A stretch of 64,000 nt of DNA from Pseudobutyrivibrio sp. (GTDB taxonomy: Bacteria; Bacillota; Clostridia; Lachnospirales; Lachnospiraceae). The translations under genes and the position numbers were made by a program. Position 1 is the stretch's first letter. Every line of letters starts with the position of its first letter. Location: contig NZ_SVEV01000011.1 in assembly GCF_015057185.1 (NCBI RefSeq), forward strand, positions 26,085 to 90,084. The letters run 5' to 3'. Below the pieces are notes generated by a model that saw only the letters and a program-made list of their open reading frames with translations, had not been told where the DNA came from and searched no databases. This document shows positions 1-8,642 of the stretch, piece after piece.

Positions 1-368
1 TTTTATTTACATTCATTTTTCTATTTATTTTCATTGGAAATATGAAAAGAATTCCTGAGGTTAGCAGTGCTATTAATAGTTTGGTATCTAAAAATGAAGT
101 GGCAGTTTCTATAGGACTTAGCCAGATTATTAGTAATGTGCCAGCTGCAATCCTATGCTCAGGCTTTACGGACAAAATTGACAAACTGATAATTGGAACA
201 AATCTGGGAGGACTTGGAACGCTAATTGCTTCCATGGCAAGTTTGATTTCCTTTAAGCAATATGGCTACATCGACGGTGCAGATAAAAAGAAGTATATGG
301 TGGTATTTACTGTAGCAAATATATTGTTTTTGATTGTTATGTATTTTATTTATATAATGCTTGTATAG
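1..368 (+). CDS. C-terminal end of an ion transporter (ArsB/NhaD/SLC13-like), partial
   Basis: The frame is open from base 3 with no stop, so the ATG at 42 is internal and the gene begins before the window. About 122 codons are visible. They are hydrophobic and contain NVPAAILCSGFT followed by GTNLGGLGT and a final membrane segment ending in an aliphatic/aromatic tail. The asparagine-proline pair followed by a second glycine-rich loop is typical of the last part of ion-transporter-superfamily permeases (ArsB, NhaD, citrate/anion symporters). Substrate cannot be told from this fragment. The next gene starts 24 bases downstream behind a strong GGAGGGGG site and could be co-transcribed. Confidence 0.75.
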   Translation, partial: LFTFIFLFIFIGNMKRIPEVSSAINSLVSKNEVAVSIGLSQIISNVPAAILCSGFTDKIDKLIIGTNLGGLGTLIASMASLISFKQYGYIDGADKKKYMVVFTVANILFLIVMYFIYIMLV

Positions 369-392
369 ATAGAGATAATAGGAGGGGGCACA

Positions 393-2636
393 ATGTATTT
401 TGGGAAAGTTTTAGGCACAACAACTGAGGATAATCAGGTCCTCATTAAATATGAGCAGCAAGAAGTAATTGTTCAGGTTATTACAGAGGAGATAGTCAGA
501 CTCTTTGTCCCTTGCTGGATGAAAGAATATGAGTCTGTTGCTATAGAAGGGGAGCCTGCAGTTCCTTGCGATTTTGACGTAATAGAGCAGCAGGGACAGG
601 TTCAGATTAAAACACCTGCAGTAATTCTTACCTTAGGCGATGATTTCAAATTCGTATTTACGGATAAATACGGTGACGAGATTTTATCAAGCTATGATGG
701 CGACAGAAAGAAATACGAGGCCCTTAGCGAAGAAGATTTAGGGTTAGTCGAATCAGAAGGCCATCAGATGGCATTTATGCAAAAAGAGCATGTTGTGCAA
801 CAATTGTTTAAACTAAATTCTGAAGATAGATTCTATGGAATGGGTGATAAAACAGGCTTCTTAAATAAGAGAGGTTATGCTTATCAGAATTGGAACTCGG
901 ACATTCCTCAAATACATCATGAAAATATGCCAGCCCTTTATAAATCAATTCCATTTGTGATTGGAAAAGGGCCAGGCTACACTTACGGTCTTTTCTTTGA
1001 CAATACTTTCCACAGTTATATGGATATGGGCAAGGAGTCATCTGAATATTTCTTCTATGGGGCAGATGGCGGCAATTTCGATATGTATTTTATTTCTGGT
1101 GAAAAGATACCAGACGTAATTGAACACTATACATATTTAACAGGTCGAGCTCCTTTGCCTCAGCTATGGACACTGGGATATCATCAGTGCCGTTGGGGCT
1201 ATGATAGCGCAGCGGATATTCGCGATGTGGCAATGAAAATGCGTCAACATCAGATTCCTTGTGAAAGTGTTCAATATGACATTGATTACATGGATGGTTA
1301 TAGGGTATTCACTTGGAACGAAGAGGAATATGGCAAAAAGGGTGAACTGATTTCTGAGCTGGAAGAGAAAGGGTTCAAGGCTATTTGCATTATTGATCCT
1401 GGCGTAAAAGAAGATAAGGGATATTTTATGTATGACCAGGGAATAAAGAATGGTTATTTTGCCAAGGATAAGGATGGCAATGTCTACGTAAATACGGTAT
1501 GGCCAGGCAAATCCGTTTTTCCGGATTTTGGTAGAGAAGAGGTTAGACAATGGTGGGCAAATAATCATCTAAAGTTAACGGATATGGGGGTTAAAGGAAT
1601 CTGGAACGATATGAACGAACCAGCCAGCTTTAATGGACCACTACCTAACGACGTTCAGTTTTCTATTAATGATAGGCTCACTACTCACGAAGAGGCTCAT
1701 AACGTGTACGGACATTTTATGAGTATGGCCACCTATGAGGGCATGGCTGAAATAACAGGCAAAAGACCACTTGTAATCACAAGAGCTTGCTATGCTGGAA
1801 CTCAAAAATATGCAGCAGTATGGACTGGAGATAATCAAAGTGTATGGTCTCATTTGCAAATGCTTATTCCGCAAATATGTAACCTAGGAATGAGTGGATT
1901 TACAATAGCAGGTACTGACATTGGTGGCTTTGGTGGAGATACAAATCCAGAGCTTTTGGTTCGTTGGGTGCAGGCTGCAACCTTCTGCACCTTCTACAGA
2001 AATCATTGTGCTAAGGGCCAATTAATGCAGGAGCCTTGGCAGTTTGGCGAAAAGGTTTTGGATATTTATCGTAAATACGTAGAACTCCACTACAGATTTT
2101 TACCTTATATTTATGATCTTTTATTTGAAAGTCAGATTACTGGACTTCCTGTAATGCGTCCACTTGTGCTTCATTATGAGGATGACGAGAATACGTTTAA
2201 TCTTAATAATGAATTCTTAGTAGGTGAGAATATGTTAGTGGCACCAATCGTAGAGCAGGGTGTTACTAAGCGCCTTGTATATTTACCTGCAGGAAACTGG
2301 ATTAATTATTGGACAAAGGAAAGAATTACTGGAAATAAACATATTATTGTAGATGCACCTCTTGATATAATGCCAATTTTCATAAAGGAAGGCAGCATCA
2401 TTCCTATGTATGAGGATGTTCAGTATGTAGGTGAGAAAAAATACGATAAATTGAAGCTTTTAGTAGCAGGAGACTGTGCATGGGGCAGTCATTATCAGGA
2501 CAATGGTGAGGACTTTGAATATATGGATGGTCAATATAATCTATATAGCTTTACCTATGAAAATGGTCAATTAGATACAGATATGCTACATGAAGGGTAT
2601 GAAAAATATAATAGTATAGAGGTAGAATTGATATAA
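393..2636 (+). CDS. GH31 family alpha-glycosidase
   Basis: A 747-residue glycoside hydrolase of family 31, probably a cytoplasmic alpha-glucosidase or alpha-xylosidase, since there is no signal peptide. The family nucleophile motif WNDMNEP is present with the aspartate at residue 406; RACYAGTQ and the following AVWTGDN around residues 465-480 carry the usual acid/base aspartate. An N-terminal beta-sandwich precedes the barrel and a C-terminal beta domain follows, at normal family length. A GGAGGGGG Shine-Dalgarno sits 6-7 bases before the ATG. Exact sugar specificity cannot be read from sequence; maltose, isomaltose or xyloglucan oligosaccharides are all possible for a plant-fibre degrader. 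Confidence 0.93.
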   Translation: MYFGKVLGTTTEDNQVLIKYEQQEVIVQVITEEIVRLFVPCWMKEYESVAIEGEPAVPCDFDVIEQQGQVQIKTPAVILTLGDDFKFVFTDKYGDEILSSYDGDRKKYEALSEEDLGLVESEGHQMAFMQKEHVVQQLFKLNSEDRFYGMGDKTGFLNKRGYAYQNWNSDIPQIHHENMPALYKSIPFVIGKGPGYTYGLFFDNTFHSYMDMGKESSEYFFYGADGGNFDMYFISGEKIPDVIEHYTYLTGRAPLPQLWTLGYHQCRWGYDSAADIRDVAMKMRQHQIPCESVQYDIDYMDGYRVFTWNEEEYGKKGELISELEEKGFKAICIIDPGVKEDKGYFMYDQGIKNGYFAKDKDGNVYVNTVWPGKSVFPDFGREEVRQWWANNHLKLTDMGVKGIWNDMNEPASFNGPLPNDVQFSINDRLTTHEEAHNVYGHFMSMATYEGMAEITGKRPLVITRACYAGTQKYAAVWTGDNQSVWSHLQMLIPQICNLGMSGFTIAGTDIGGFGGDTNPELLVRWVQAATFCTFYRNHCAKGQLMQEPWQFGEKVLDIYRKYVELHYRFLPYIYDLLFESQITGLPVMRPLVLHYEDDENTFNLNNEFLVGENMLVAPIVEQGVTKRLVYLPAGNWINYWTKERITGNKHIIVDAPLDIMPIFIKEGSIIPMYEDVQYVGEKKYDKLKLLVAGDCAWGSHYQDNGEDFEYMDGQYNLYSFTYENGQLDTDMLHEGYEKYNSIEVELI

Positions 2637-2721
2637 AAAGCTCGCAATATTAAGTGAATATTTTGCATTGAACGATGAATTGTCACAAAGTTTGGGATAT
2701 ATATGTACTATTCATTAAAAA

Positions 2722-2739
2722 TGTGTGAATTATCACACA
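2722..2739. promoter_or_regulatory. Perfect 18-bp palindrome upstream of the FIST gene
   Basis: TGTGTGA-ATTA-TCACACA is a perfect inverted repeat (7-bp arms, 4-bp centre) about 72 bases before the FIST start codon. It looks like a dimeric repressor or activator site; it resembles Rex- or CRP/FNR-type sites only loosely. No clear -35/-10 pair could be fixed around it. Confidence 0.5.
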
Positions 2740-2810
2740 ATAAACGACACCTGTGATAAAATGTTAGTTGTTTAAATGAGATTATATACCTAACAGGAGG
2801 GGTTTGTTCT

Positions 2811-3905
2811 ATGCAAATAACAATAGGTACTTCTACAAAACCAGATGTTGCTGCAGCTTTCGCAGAGGCCAGCACAAAATTATCGGACCCTAAGTTAATT
2901 ATAATGCTATCGTCCTTTGATCAGTTTGAAAAGGCTACAGAATTACTTGAGGGTAAGTATCCTAACGTACCGAAAATCGGTACAGGAACAATTTCATATT
3001 ATGATACGGATTCCTCTGATAAACGTCTAATGCTTATAGGCTTTGGCAATGACGCAGAAGTGGAAGTCGGAGTTGTTCGCAACCTTTCTACTGTTCCAAT
3101 GGCATATATTCCTACATTAATGGAGAAAATCTCAAAGGTACAGGCTGGAGATAACAACACTATTTGCTTGGAATTTTGCACAAATGATGAGGAACGCTTA
3201 GTTACTTCACTTAATGTAGCTTTGGAAAAGGCAAGAATTCCAATTGTAGGTGGAACCGTTTTCGGTTACCCACAGAACTACACTCCAAAGGTAATGATGA
3301 ACGGAGAGCTTTTCCCAGATGCTTGCTGTTATGCACTGATTAAGAACAAATCCGGAAAAATTAGAACATATTCTGAGAATATTTTCGGACCAATGGAAGG
3401 TGCAAAAATCCATACAGCAACAAAGGTTAATTTGGCAACAAAGGAAGTTATTACCTTGGATGGAAGACCTGCAGCTGATGTATATTGCCAAGATGCAGAT
3501 GTTAGCCGAGGCCAGATTGTAGACAATGTACTTACAAATCCATTAGGACGTGTAATTGGTGATCAGATATTTATTTCTAGCCCATACGTGGTTGGAAACA
3601 ATGGTTCACTAACCTGCTACAAAAAAATAAATGAAAATGATGCCATCCAGGTTTTGGAATTAAAAGACTACGATGCAATTAATGCTGATACAAGACGTGC
3701 TATAAAGGATGAGAATAATAAGATTTCATTCATATTCTCAGTTAACTGTATTTATAGACATCTGCTGTTCACGAATCAAGGATATCTAAATACTCTCATT
3801 GGTAACATGAAAGCATTGGGACCACATGTAGGTATTGTAGGTGGTGGAGAACAGTATAAAAAGCAACATGTAAATCAGACAATGGTTTGCGCGGTCTTTG
3901 AATAA
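2811..3905 (+). CDS. FIST-domain sensor protein
   Basis: A 364-residue soluble protein made of FIST N and FIST C domains. The N-terminal half shows repeated glycine-rich beta segments (GTGTISYY, LMLIGFGNDAEVEVGVV) and the C-terminal half has NPLGRVIGD, FSVNCIYRH and GIVGGGEQY, which match the FIST C pattern. FIST proteins are small-ligand sensors that partner with histidine kinases, diguanylate cyclases or chemotaxis transducers. Here the partner is very likely the MCP-like gene starting 23 bases downstream. AGGAGG precedes the ATG. No membrane segment or signal peptide is visible, so sensing is cytoplasmic. Ligand unknown; amino acids have been proposed for the family. Confidence 0.88.
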   Translation: MQITIGTSTKPDVAAAFAEASTKLSDPKLIIMLSSFDQFEKATELLEGKYPNVPKIGTGTISYYDTDSSDKRLMLIGFGNDAEVEVGVVRNLSTVPMAYIPTLMEKISKVQAGDNNTICLEFCTNDEERLVTSLNVALEKARIPIVGGTVFGYPQNYTPKVMMNGELFPDACCYALIKNKSGKIRTYSENIFGPMEGAKIHTATKVNLATKEVITLDGRPAADVYCQDADVSRGQIVDNVLTNPLGRVIGDQIFISSPYVVGNNGSLTCYKKINENDAIQVLELKDYDAINADTRRAIKDENNKISFIFSVNCIYRHLLFTNQGYLNTLIGNMKALGPHVGIVGGGEQYKKQHVNQTMVCAVFE

Positions 3906-3928
3906 ATCCTTAATTTGGAGGTAAAGGT

Positions 3929-4894
3929 ATGGGACTTTTTGGAAATAAAAAAGCTGCTGCTGAACAGGTAAATGTTTTAGCTGAAAAACAGGAGCAGAAA
4001 GCTGGCTTAAAAGAAAAAATGAAAGCGCTTCGTGAGGTTGGTCGATTTGCCATTGAGCAAAAGGAAAAGCTTCAGGATGAAGAGGCTAACACAATCGTAG
4101 GTATTGAGACTATCAGAGAATCATTTTCTGTGGTAGAGGACAAATACAGTTCAATATCTGAATCTGTTACCAATTTCCAGGAAGAGTTTAGAAATGTAGA
4201 AGAAATTTCTAGAGCTTTTGATGAGATTGTTCAGAAATTAAAGGTAACAGCAGATGACTCTCATGATGGAATGGAGAGAGTTGATAGCAGTTCTGGAACT
4301 GTTGCTGATACAATTGCGCAGGTTGAGGAAGTTTTTGATGCTTTCCAGAAGAGCTTTGATGATATCAGAGAAAAGGTTGAGTTAATCGGCGGATTTGCAA
4401 AGCAAACCAATCTTCTTGCTCTTAATGCTTCTATTGAGGCTGCTAGAGCCGGAGAGGCTGGACGAGGCTTTGCGGTAGTTGCAGATGAGGTTACAAACCT
4501 TTCTACAGAGATTCAAAGTGTTGTTACATCTATCTTTGATAGTATGAAGGAATTGGATGAAAACAATAATAGACTTGTTGAATCTGTAGATCATACAAAA
4601 GAAGCAATTGATGCATCTCATGAGCGAGTAGTTGAAACTCAAGATATTGTAGGCCAGATAAAAGTTGTAGCTGATGAGGTTACAGAACAAAGCGAGCAGA
4701 TGGCGGCAGTATTTGAGAATTGTAATTCTTCAATCAATGATATTTCCAATAATATTGAGGACTCACGAAGTTACTTCGATGCAGTTACAAATGATATTGA
4801 AGATATCAAAGTTAAGATTACAGAAAAGGGATTCATGTTCGAGGATATGAATAACGTACTGGAACAAATTGCTCCACTAACGGATGTGAGATAA
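3929..4894 (+). CDS. Soluble methyl-accepting chemotaxis-type transducer
   Basis: A 321-residue transducer lacking membrane helices and any periplasmic domain. Residues ~148-193 hold the conserved signalling hairpin tip ([20 protein letters not shown], then [15 protein letters not shown]) that contacts CheA/CheW; long heptad coiled coil flanks it on both sides. The first ~40 residues are charged and Ala/Lys/Glu-rich, and probably couple to a separate sensor. The FIST gene directly upstream is the obvious candidate, making a two-protein cytoplasmic receptor. GGAGG lies 8 bases before the ATG. A rho-independent terminator follows directly, so the FIST-MCP pair appears to be a closed unit. Confidence 0.93.
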   Translation: MGLFGNKKAAAEQVNVLAEKQEQKAGLKEKMKALREVGRFAIEQKEKLQDEEANTIVGIETIRESFSVVEDKYSSISESVTNFQEEFRNVEEISRAFDEIVQKLKVTADDSHDGMERVDSSSGTVADTIAQVEEVFDAFQKSFDDIREKVELIGGFAKQTNLLALNASIEAARAGEAGRGFAVVADEVTNLSTEIQSVVTSIFDSMKELDENNNRLVESVDHTKEAIDASHERVVETQDIVGQIKVVADEVTEQSEQMAAVFENCNSSINDISNNIEDSRSYFDAVTNDIEDIKVKITEKGFMFEDMNNVLEQIAPLTDVR

Positions 4895-4899
4895 TTTTT

Positions 4900-4930
4900 A
4901 TGGACGGCGGACCTGCCGTCCATTTTTTTC
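4900..4930 (+). terminator. Rho-independent terminator after the FIST-MCP unit
   Basis: ATGGACGGC and GCCGTCCAT form a 9-bp GC-rich stem with a 6-base loop, followed by a seven-T run, starting 5 bases past the MCP stop codon. Confidence 0.9.
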
Positions 4931-4979
4931 GGGAACTTTTTATGTTAGAATGTAACAAATTACTTTTATGGAGATGAAC

Positions 4980-5885
4980 TTGGCAACAAAAGACAATAAA
5001 ACTAAAACAACTACAAAGAAAAAAGGACCAAGCCAAACTGCGCCTGCTGGGTTTAAGGGAAAGAATCAGGCATTTCTAGATGCTGAGTATCTTAGCATGC
5101 GCTATAAAAAGGGCTCTATAGAGGATGTTATCTCTGTTGGTGTGGTTATTACGACTCCAGAGCATGTGGAGTTGGACAGGTATTATTCCACAATACAGCT
5201 GACTAGAGGTCACAAATTACCACCTCTTATTGTGGAGCTTACAGGGCTTACAAACGAAGAGCTTGAATTTGCACCTTCCTATGAGGAGGTTATGACAGAG
5301 CTTCTTTCTAGAATCAAGAAATGGCAGGTTGGAAAGATTTGCGTTTGGGGTGGTGACAAAAACAGTTTCCAGAGAGACTTTGAATCCAGAGAATTGGAGA
5401 AGCCTCTCAAACGAGGTGTGGCCAAATTTATAAGCACCTTTGAAAACATTCAAAAGGAAGTGAGCTTAGACGTCACAGGTGGATTAGATGCAAACCTATC
5501 TCTTGCAGATATGAAAACAATCTGTGGCTTAGGCGGATATGTAGCACATAATGCATTGCAGGATGCTGAGGATATGCTGGAGTGTATTCGTCTTATAGAG
5601 ACGGATCAGATGAAATATGATGGCGTCAAAGCAGCAGAATATAAAAAGTTCCGTGGAGAATACGTGAAAAATCGTAGCTTCGGTGAGGAAGAGGACGAAG
5701 GTTATATTATTAAATCTAAATATGGCCAGAAATTCTACGAAGAAATTCAGAAAATGAATTTTAAGGACGACCCAAAAACAAAGGCTTTTATGGACGATTT
5801 GGGCTACATCATAGGTAAGGGAGACGTTTATATGGGAACCTTTGCTGAGATGATGGCTGAGAACACTGAGGAGCATAATAATTAG
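4980..5885 (+). CDS. DEDDh 3'-5' exonuclease family protein
   Basis: A ~301-residue exonuclease-fold protein. With numbering from the ATG at 4968 the motifs are LDAEY (D38, E40; Exo I), WGGDKNSFQRDFE (Exo II region) and HNALQDAED (H194, D199; Exo III-epsilon), i.e. a complete DEDDh active site as in DnaQ-like nucleases. The C-terminal ~80 residues have no recognised domain. I prefer the TTG at 4980 because GGAG lies 6 bases upstream of it, whereas the ATG at 4968 lacks a Shine-Dalgarno; the first ~30 residues are a Lys/Thr-rich tail either way. Substrate (oligoribonucleotide, RNA 3' end or DNA) is not evident. Confidence 0.82.
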   Translation: MATKDNKTKTTTKKKGPSQTAPAGFKGKNQAFLDAEYLSMRYKKGSIEDVISVGVVITTPEHVELDRYYSTIQLTRGHKLPPLIVELTGLTNEELEFAPSYEEVMTELLSRIKKWQVGKICVWGGDKNSFQRDFESRELEKPLKRGVAKFISTFENIQKEVSLDVTGGLDANLSLADMKTICGLGGYVAHNALQDAEDMLECIRLIETDQMKYDGVKAAEYKKFRGEYVKNRSFGEEEDEGYIIKSKYGQKFYEEIQKMNFKDDPKTKAFMDDLGYIIGKGDVYMGTFAEMMAENTEEHNN

Positions 5886-5893
5886 GAGATACA

Positions 5894-6469
5894 ATGAGCA
5901 AACAAAAATGGAAACCAGGTAATATGATTTATCCTCTTCCAGCAGTACTTGTTACTTGTAGAAGTAAAGCTGGGGAGGATAATGTTTTGACTGTAGCTTG
6001 GACTGGTACAGTTTGCACCAATCCACCTATGGCTTATATTTCTGTTAGACCTAGCAGACATTCTTATGAAATGATTAAGGAGACAGGCGAGTTCGTCATC
6101 AACCTTACAACAGAGGAGATAGCCTTTGCTACTGATTACTGTGGTGTGACCAGCGGTAGGGATGTAAATAAAATTGAAAAATGCGGCTTGCACAAGGTGG
6201 AGGCAGATGAAGTAAATGTTCCGATGATTGTTGAATCGCCAGTCAACATTGAGTGTAAAGTGCGAGAAATACACGAATATGGCAGTCACACAATGTTTGT
6301 GGCTGATGTTTTGTGCGTTCATGCAGACGAAAAATACATGAATGAAAATGGTAAATTTGAGCTGGAAAATTCAAAGCCATTAGCATATTCTCATGGCACA
6401 TATTTTGGATTAACCAGCCCTCAAGGTACCTTTGGATATTCAGTAAAGAAAGAAGGAAAGAAAAAATGA
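5894..6469 (+). CDS. Flavin reductase family protein
   Basis: A 191-residue FMN-binding split-barrel protein of the flavin-reductase-like family: LPAVLVTCRS at the start, then NVLTVAWTGTVCTNPPMAYI, RPSRHSYEMI and EFVINL, the standard pattern for the FMN site. In anaerobes these proteins reduce flavin or act as flavoredoxin-like electron carriers. AGGAG lies 6 bases before the ATG and 3 bases after the upstream stop. The stop codon overlaps the next gene start (ATGA), so it is translationally coupled to the M18 peptidase, with no obvious functional link. Confidence 0.88.
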   Translation: MSKQKWKPGNMIYPLPAVLVTCRSKAGEDNVLTVAWTGTVCTNPPMAYISVRPSRHSYEMIKETGEFVINLTTEEIAFATDYCGVTSGRDVNKIEKCGLHKVEADEVNVPMIVESPVNIECKVREIHEYGSHTMFVADVLCVHADEKYMNENGKFELENSKPLAYSHGTYFGLTSPQGTFGYSVKKEGKKK

Positions 6470-7773
6470 ATAAGACAGTAAAGGGGTTATTTGATTTTAT
6501 CGAAAAGAGTCCTTCACAGTTTCATGCTATTGAGAATCAGAGACAGGCTTTTTTGACAGCGGGCTTTGAAGAACTTCAGGAATCAAAGCAGTGGGAGATT
6601 TTACCAGGAAAGAGCTATTTTGTTACAAGAAATGGCTCTTCTATTATTGCCTTTAGAATGCCTACAAATGACTATACCAGCTTTATGATTATGGCCTCCC
6701 ATAGTGATTCCCCTACATTTAGAATTAAGGAAATGCCTGAGATGAAAGAGGGGCATTATGTTAAGCTTAACACTGAAAAATATGGTGGTATGCTGATGGC
6801 CCCATGGTTTGATAGACCTCTTTCCATTGCAGGAAGAGCTATAGTTAAAAATGGAGACAGCAAGCTTAAGGTTTGCCTAGTGGATTTAGACAGAGATTTG
6901 TGCATGCTTCCATCCCTTGCAATTCACATGAATAGAGAGGCAAACGATGGTTACAAATACAATGCACAAAAGGATATGCTCCCACTTATCTCTATGGATG
7001 AGAAATTCAACCTTAAGGAGCTTGTGGCCAAGTCTCTTTTGGTAAAGGCGGAAGATATCGTAGGCTCTGATTTGTTCCTTTACAATCGTGAGCCGGGCAA
7101 GGTTTGGGGTGCTGATGAGGAGTTTATTTCTTGCAGACGTCTTGACGATTTGCAGTGCTCTTACAGCTCAATGGTTGGCTTGTTAGCTGCAAAGAATTCT
7201 AAAACAGCAATTCAGGTACATGCTACTTTTGATAACGAGGAGGTAGGTAGCGGTACAAAGCAGGGTGCTGATTCTACATTCTTATTTGATGTTTTAACAA
7301 GGATAAATGAGGCAGTTGGCGGCAACAATTCTAGACTCCTTGCAGCTATTGCTAATTCATTTATGGTATCAGCAGATAATGCCCATGCCCTTCATCCTAA
7401 TTATTCAGAGAAAAGCGACCCGACTAATAAGGTTTACATGAATGAGGGAATCGTAATTAAATTCAATGCAAACCAAAAGTACATGACTGATGGACTTGCA
7501 TTTGGCATTTTCTCAGAGATTTGCAAAAAGGCAAAGGTTCCATATCAGACCTTTGTAAATAGGTCAGATGTAGCTGGTGGTTCTACTCTTGGAAACATTT
7601 CAAATGCCCATGTTTCGATTAACGGAGTGGACATTGGATTGGCTCAATTGGCTATGCATTCTCCATATGAAACAGCAGGTGCAAAAGATACTGATTATTT
7701 AGTGAAATTAGCAAAGATTTTTTATGAAACAATTATTGAAAATACAGCATCCCTTGACTATACTTTGAAGTGA
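6466..7773 (+). CDS. apeB: M18 family metal-dependent aminopeptidase
   Basis: A 435-residue M18 (aspartyl aminopeptidase type) enzyme. Visible metal and catalytic elements: ASHSDSPTF with H79, DNEEVGSG with E258/E259, and MHSPYE near the C-terminus supplying the final histidine ligand. It removes N-terminal, often acidic, residues from peptides in the cytoplasm; M18 enzymes form large tetrahedral dodecamers. Length is normal. The start overlaps the stop of the flavin reductase gene by 4 bases (ATGA). The gene symbol follows the name commonly used for bacterial M18 peptidases. Confidence 0.92.
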   Translation: MNKTVKGLFDFIEKSPSQFHAIENQRQAFLTAGFEELQESKQWEILPGKSYFVTRNGSSIIAFRMPTNDYTSFMIMASHSDSPTFRIKEMPEMKEGHYVKLNTEKYGGMLMAPWFDRPLSIAGRAIVKNGDSKLKVCLVDLDRDLCMLPSLAIHMNREANDGYKYNAQKDMLPLISMDEKFNLKELVAKSLLVKAEDIVGSDLFLYNREPGKVWGADEEFISCRRLDDLQCSYSSMVGLLAAKNSKTAIQVHATFDNEEVGSGTKQGADSTFLFDVLTRINEAVGGNNSRLLAAIANSFMVSADNAHALHPNYSEKSDPTNKVYMNEGIVIKFNANQKYMTDGLAFGIFSEICKKAKVPYQTFVNRSDVAGGSTLGNISNAHVSINGVDIGLAQLAMHSPYETAGAKDTDYLVKLAKIFYETIIENTASLDYTLK

Positions 7774-7820
7774 TTTTTGTTTTTACTAAAGTAAATTACT
7801 AGATGTTTGGGGGAAGGGAT

Positions 7821-8609
7821 ATGAAGTTTAGACCTTGTATTGACATTCATAATGGAAAAGTGAAACAAATTGTTGGTTCGACTATTTCTGATTTAGGGAA
7901 AAAGGATGGCCATCCAAAGGAGAATTTCGTGGCAGACAAGGGTGCTGCCTACTACGCGAAGCTCTATCAGAAAGATGGACTCAAAGGTGGCCACATTATT
8001 AACCTTAACATGATAGGCACTCCAGAATACGAAGCTTCTAAAAACGAGGCTATTTTAGCTCTTAGAGCCTATCCAGGAGGCTTGCAGTACGGCGGCGGCG
8101 TAAATGCTGAAAATGCAAGAGAGTATATTGAAGAGGGAGCAAGTCACGTAATCGTAACTTCTTATGTATTCAATAACGGAAGAGTTGATTTTGATGCTCT
8201 TTCTGAAATATCCCATATAGTTGGTAGAGAACATTTGGTGCTTGATTTATCCTGCACCAGAATCGATGATAAATTTTATATTGTTACTGATCGTTGGCAA
8301 AAGGTTTCTAAGGAAATTATTACATATAATTTCTTAGATAAACTCGCATTTTATTGCGATGAATTTCTGATTCATGCGGCAGACGTAGAGGGACGACAGA
8401 GTGGTATAGACAGAGACCTTGTTGGTCTTTTGGCAGGCTACACGAAAGTGCCAATCACTTATGCCGGTGGCGTTTCAGATTATGGTGATATCGAGCTTAT
8501 TAGTTATCTTTCTGATAATGGTATGGATTTCACCGTTGGTTCAAGTCTCGATTTATTTGGCGGTAATCTTTCATATGAGAGAATTGTCAAAAGAATAGTA
8601 TCGAGATAG
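7821..8609 (+). CDS. hisA: Eukaryote-type HisA (ProFAR isomerase)
   Basis: A ~262-residue TIM-barrel enzyme that would isomerise ProFAR to PRFAR in histidine biosynthesis. It starts with FRPCIDIHNGKVKQIVGST and has LQYGGGVNAENAREYIE and ITYAGGVSDYGDIELI phosphate-binding loops. The CIDIHNGKVKQIVG start and the overall spacing match the yeast/plant HisA branch rather than the usual bacterial one. An in-frame ATG at 7803 lies upstream, but GGGGGAAGGG is placed for the ATG at 7821, where homology also begins. It stands alone: no other his gene is adjacent, although a hisC lies at 44.4 kb. Confidence 0.9.
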   Translation: MKFRPCIDIHNGKVKQIVGSTISDLGKKDGHPKENFVADKGAAYYAKLYQKDGLKGGHIINLNMIGTPEYEASKNEAILALRAYPGGLQYGGGVNAENAREYIEEGASHVIVTSYVFNNGRVDFDALSEISHIVGREHLVLDLSCTRIDDKFYIVTDRWQKVSKEIITYNFLDKLAFYCDEFLIHAADVEGRQSGIDRDLVGLLAGYTKVPITYAGGVSDYGDIELISYLSDNGMDFTVGSSLDLFGGNLSYERIVKRIVSR

Positions 8610-8642
8610 GTTTTTTCGTTTTATGCGACATAGGAGGCAACA

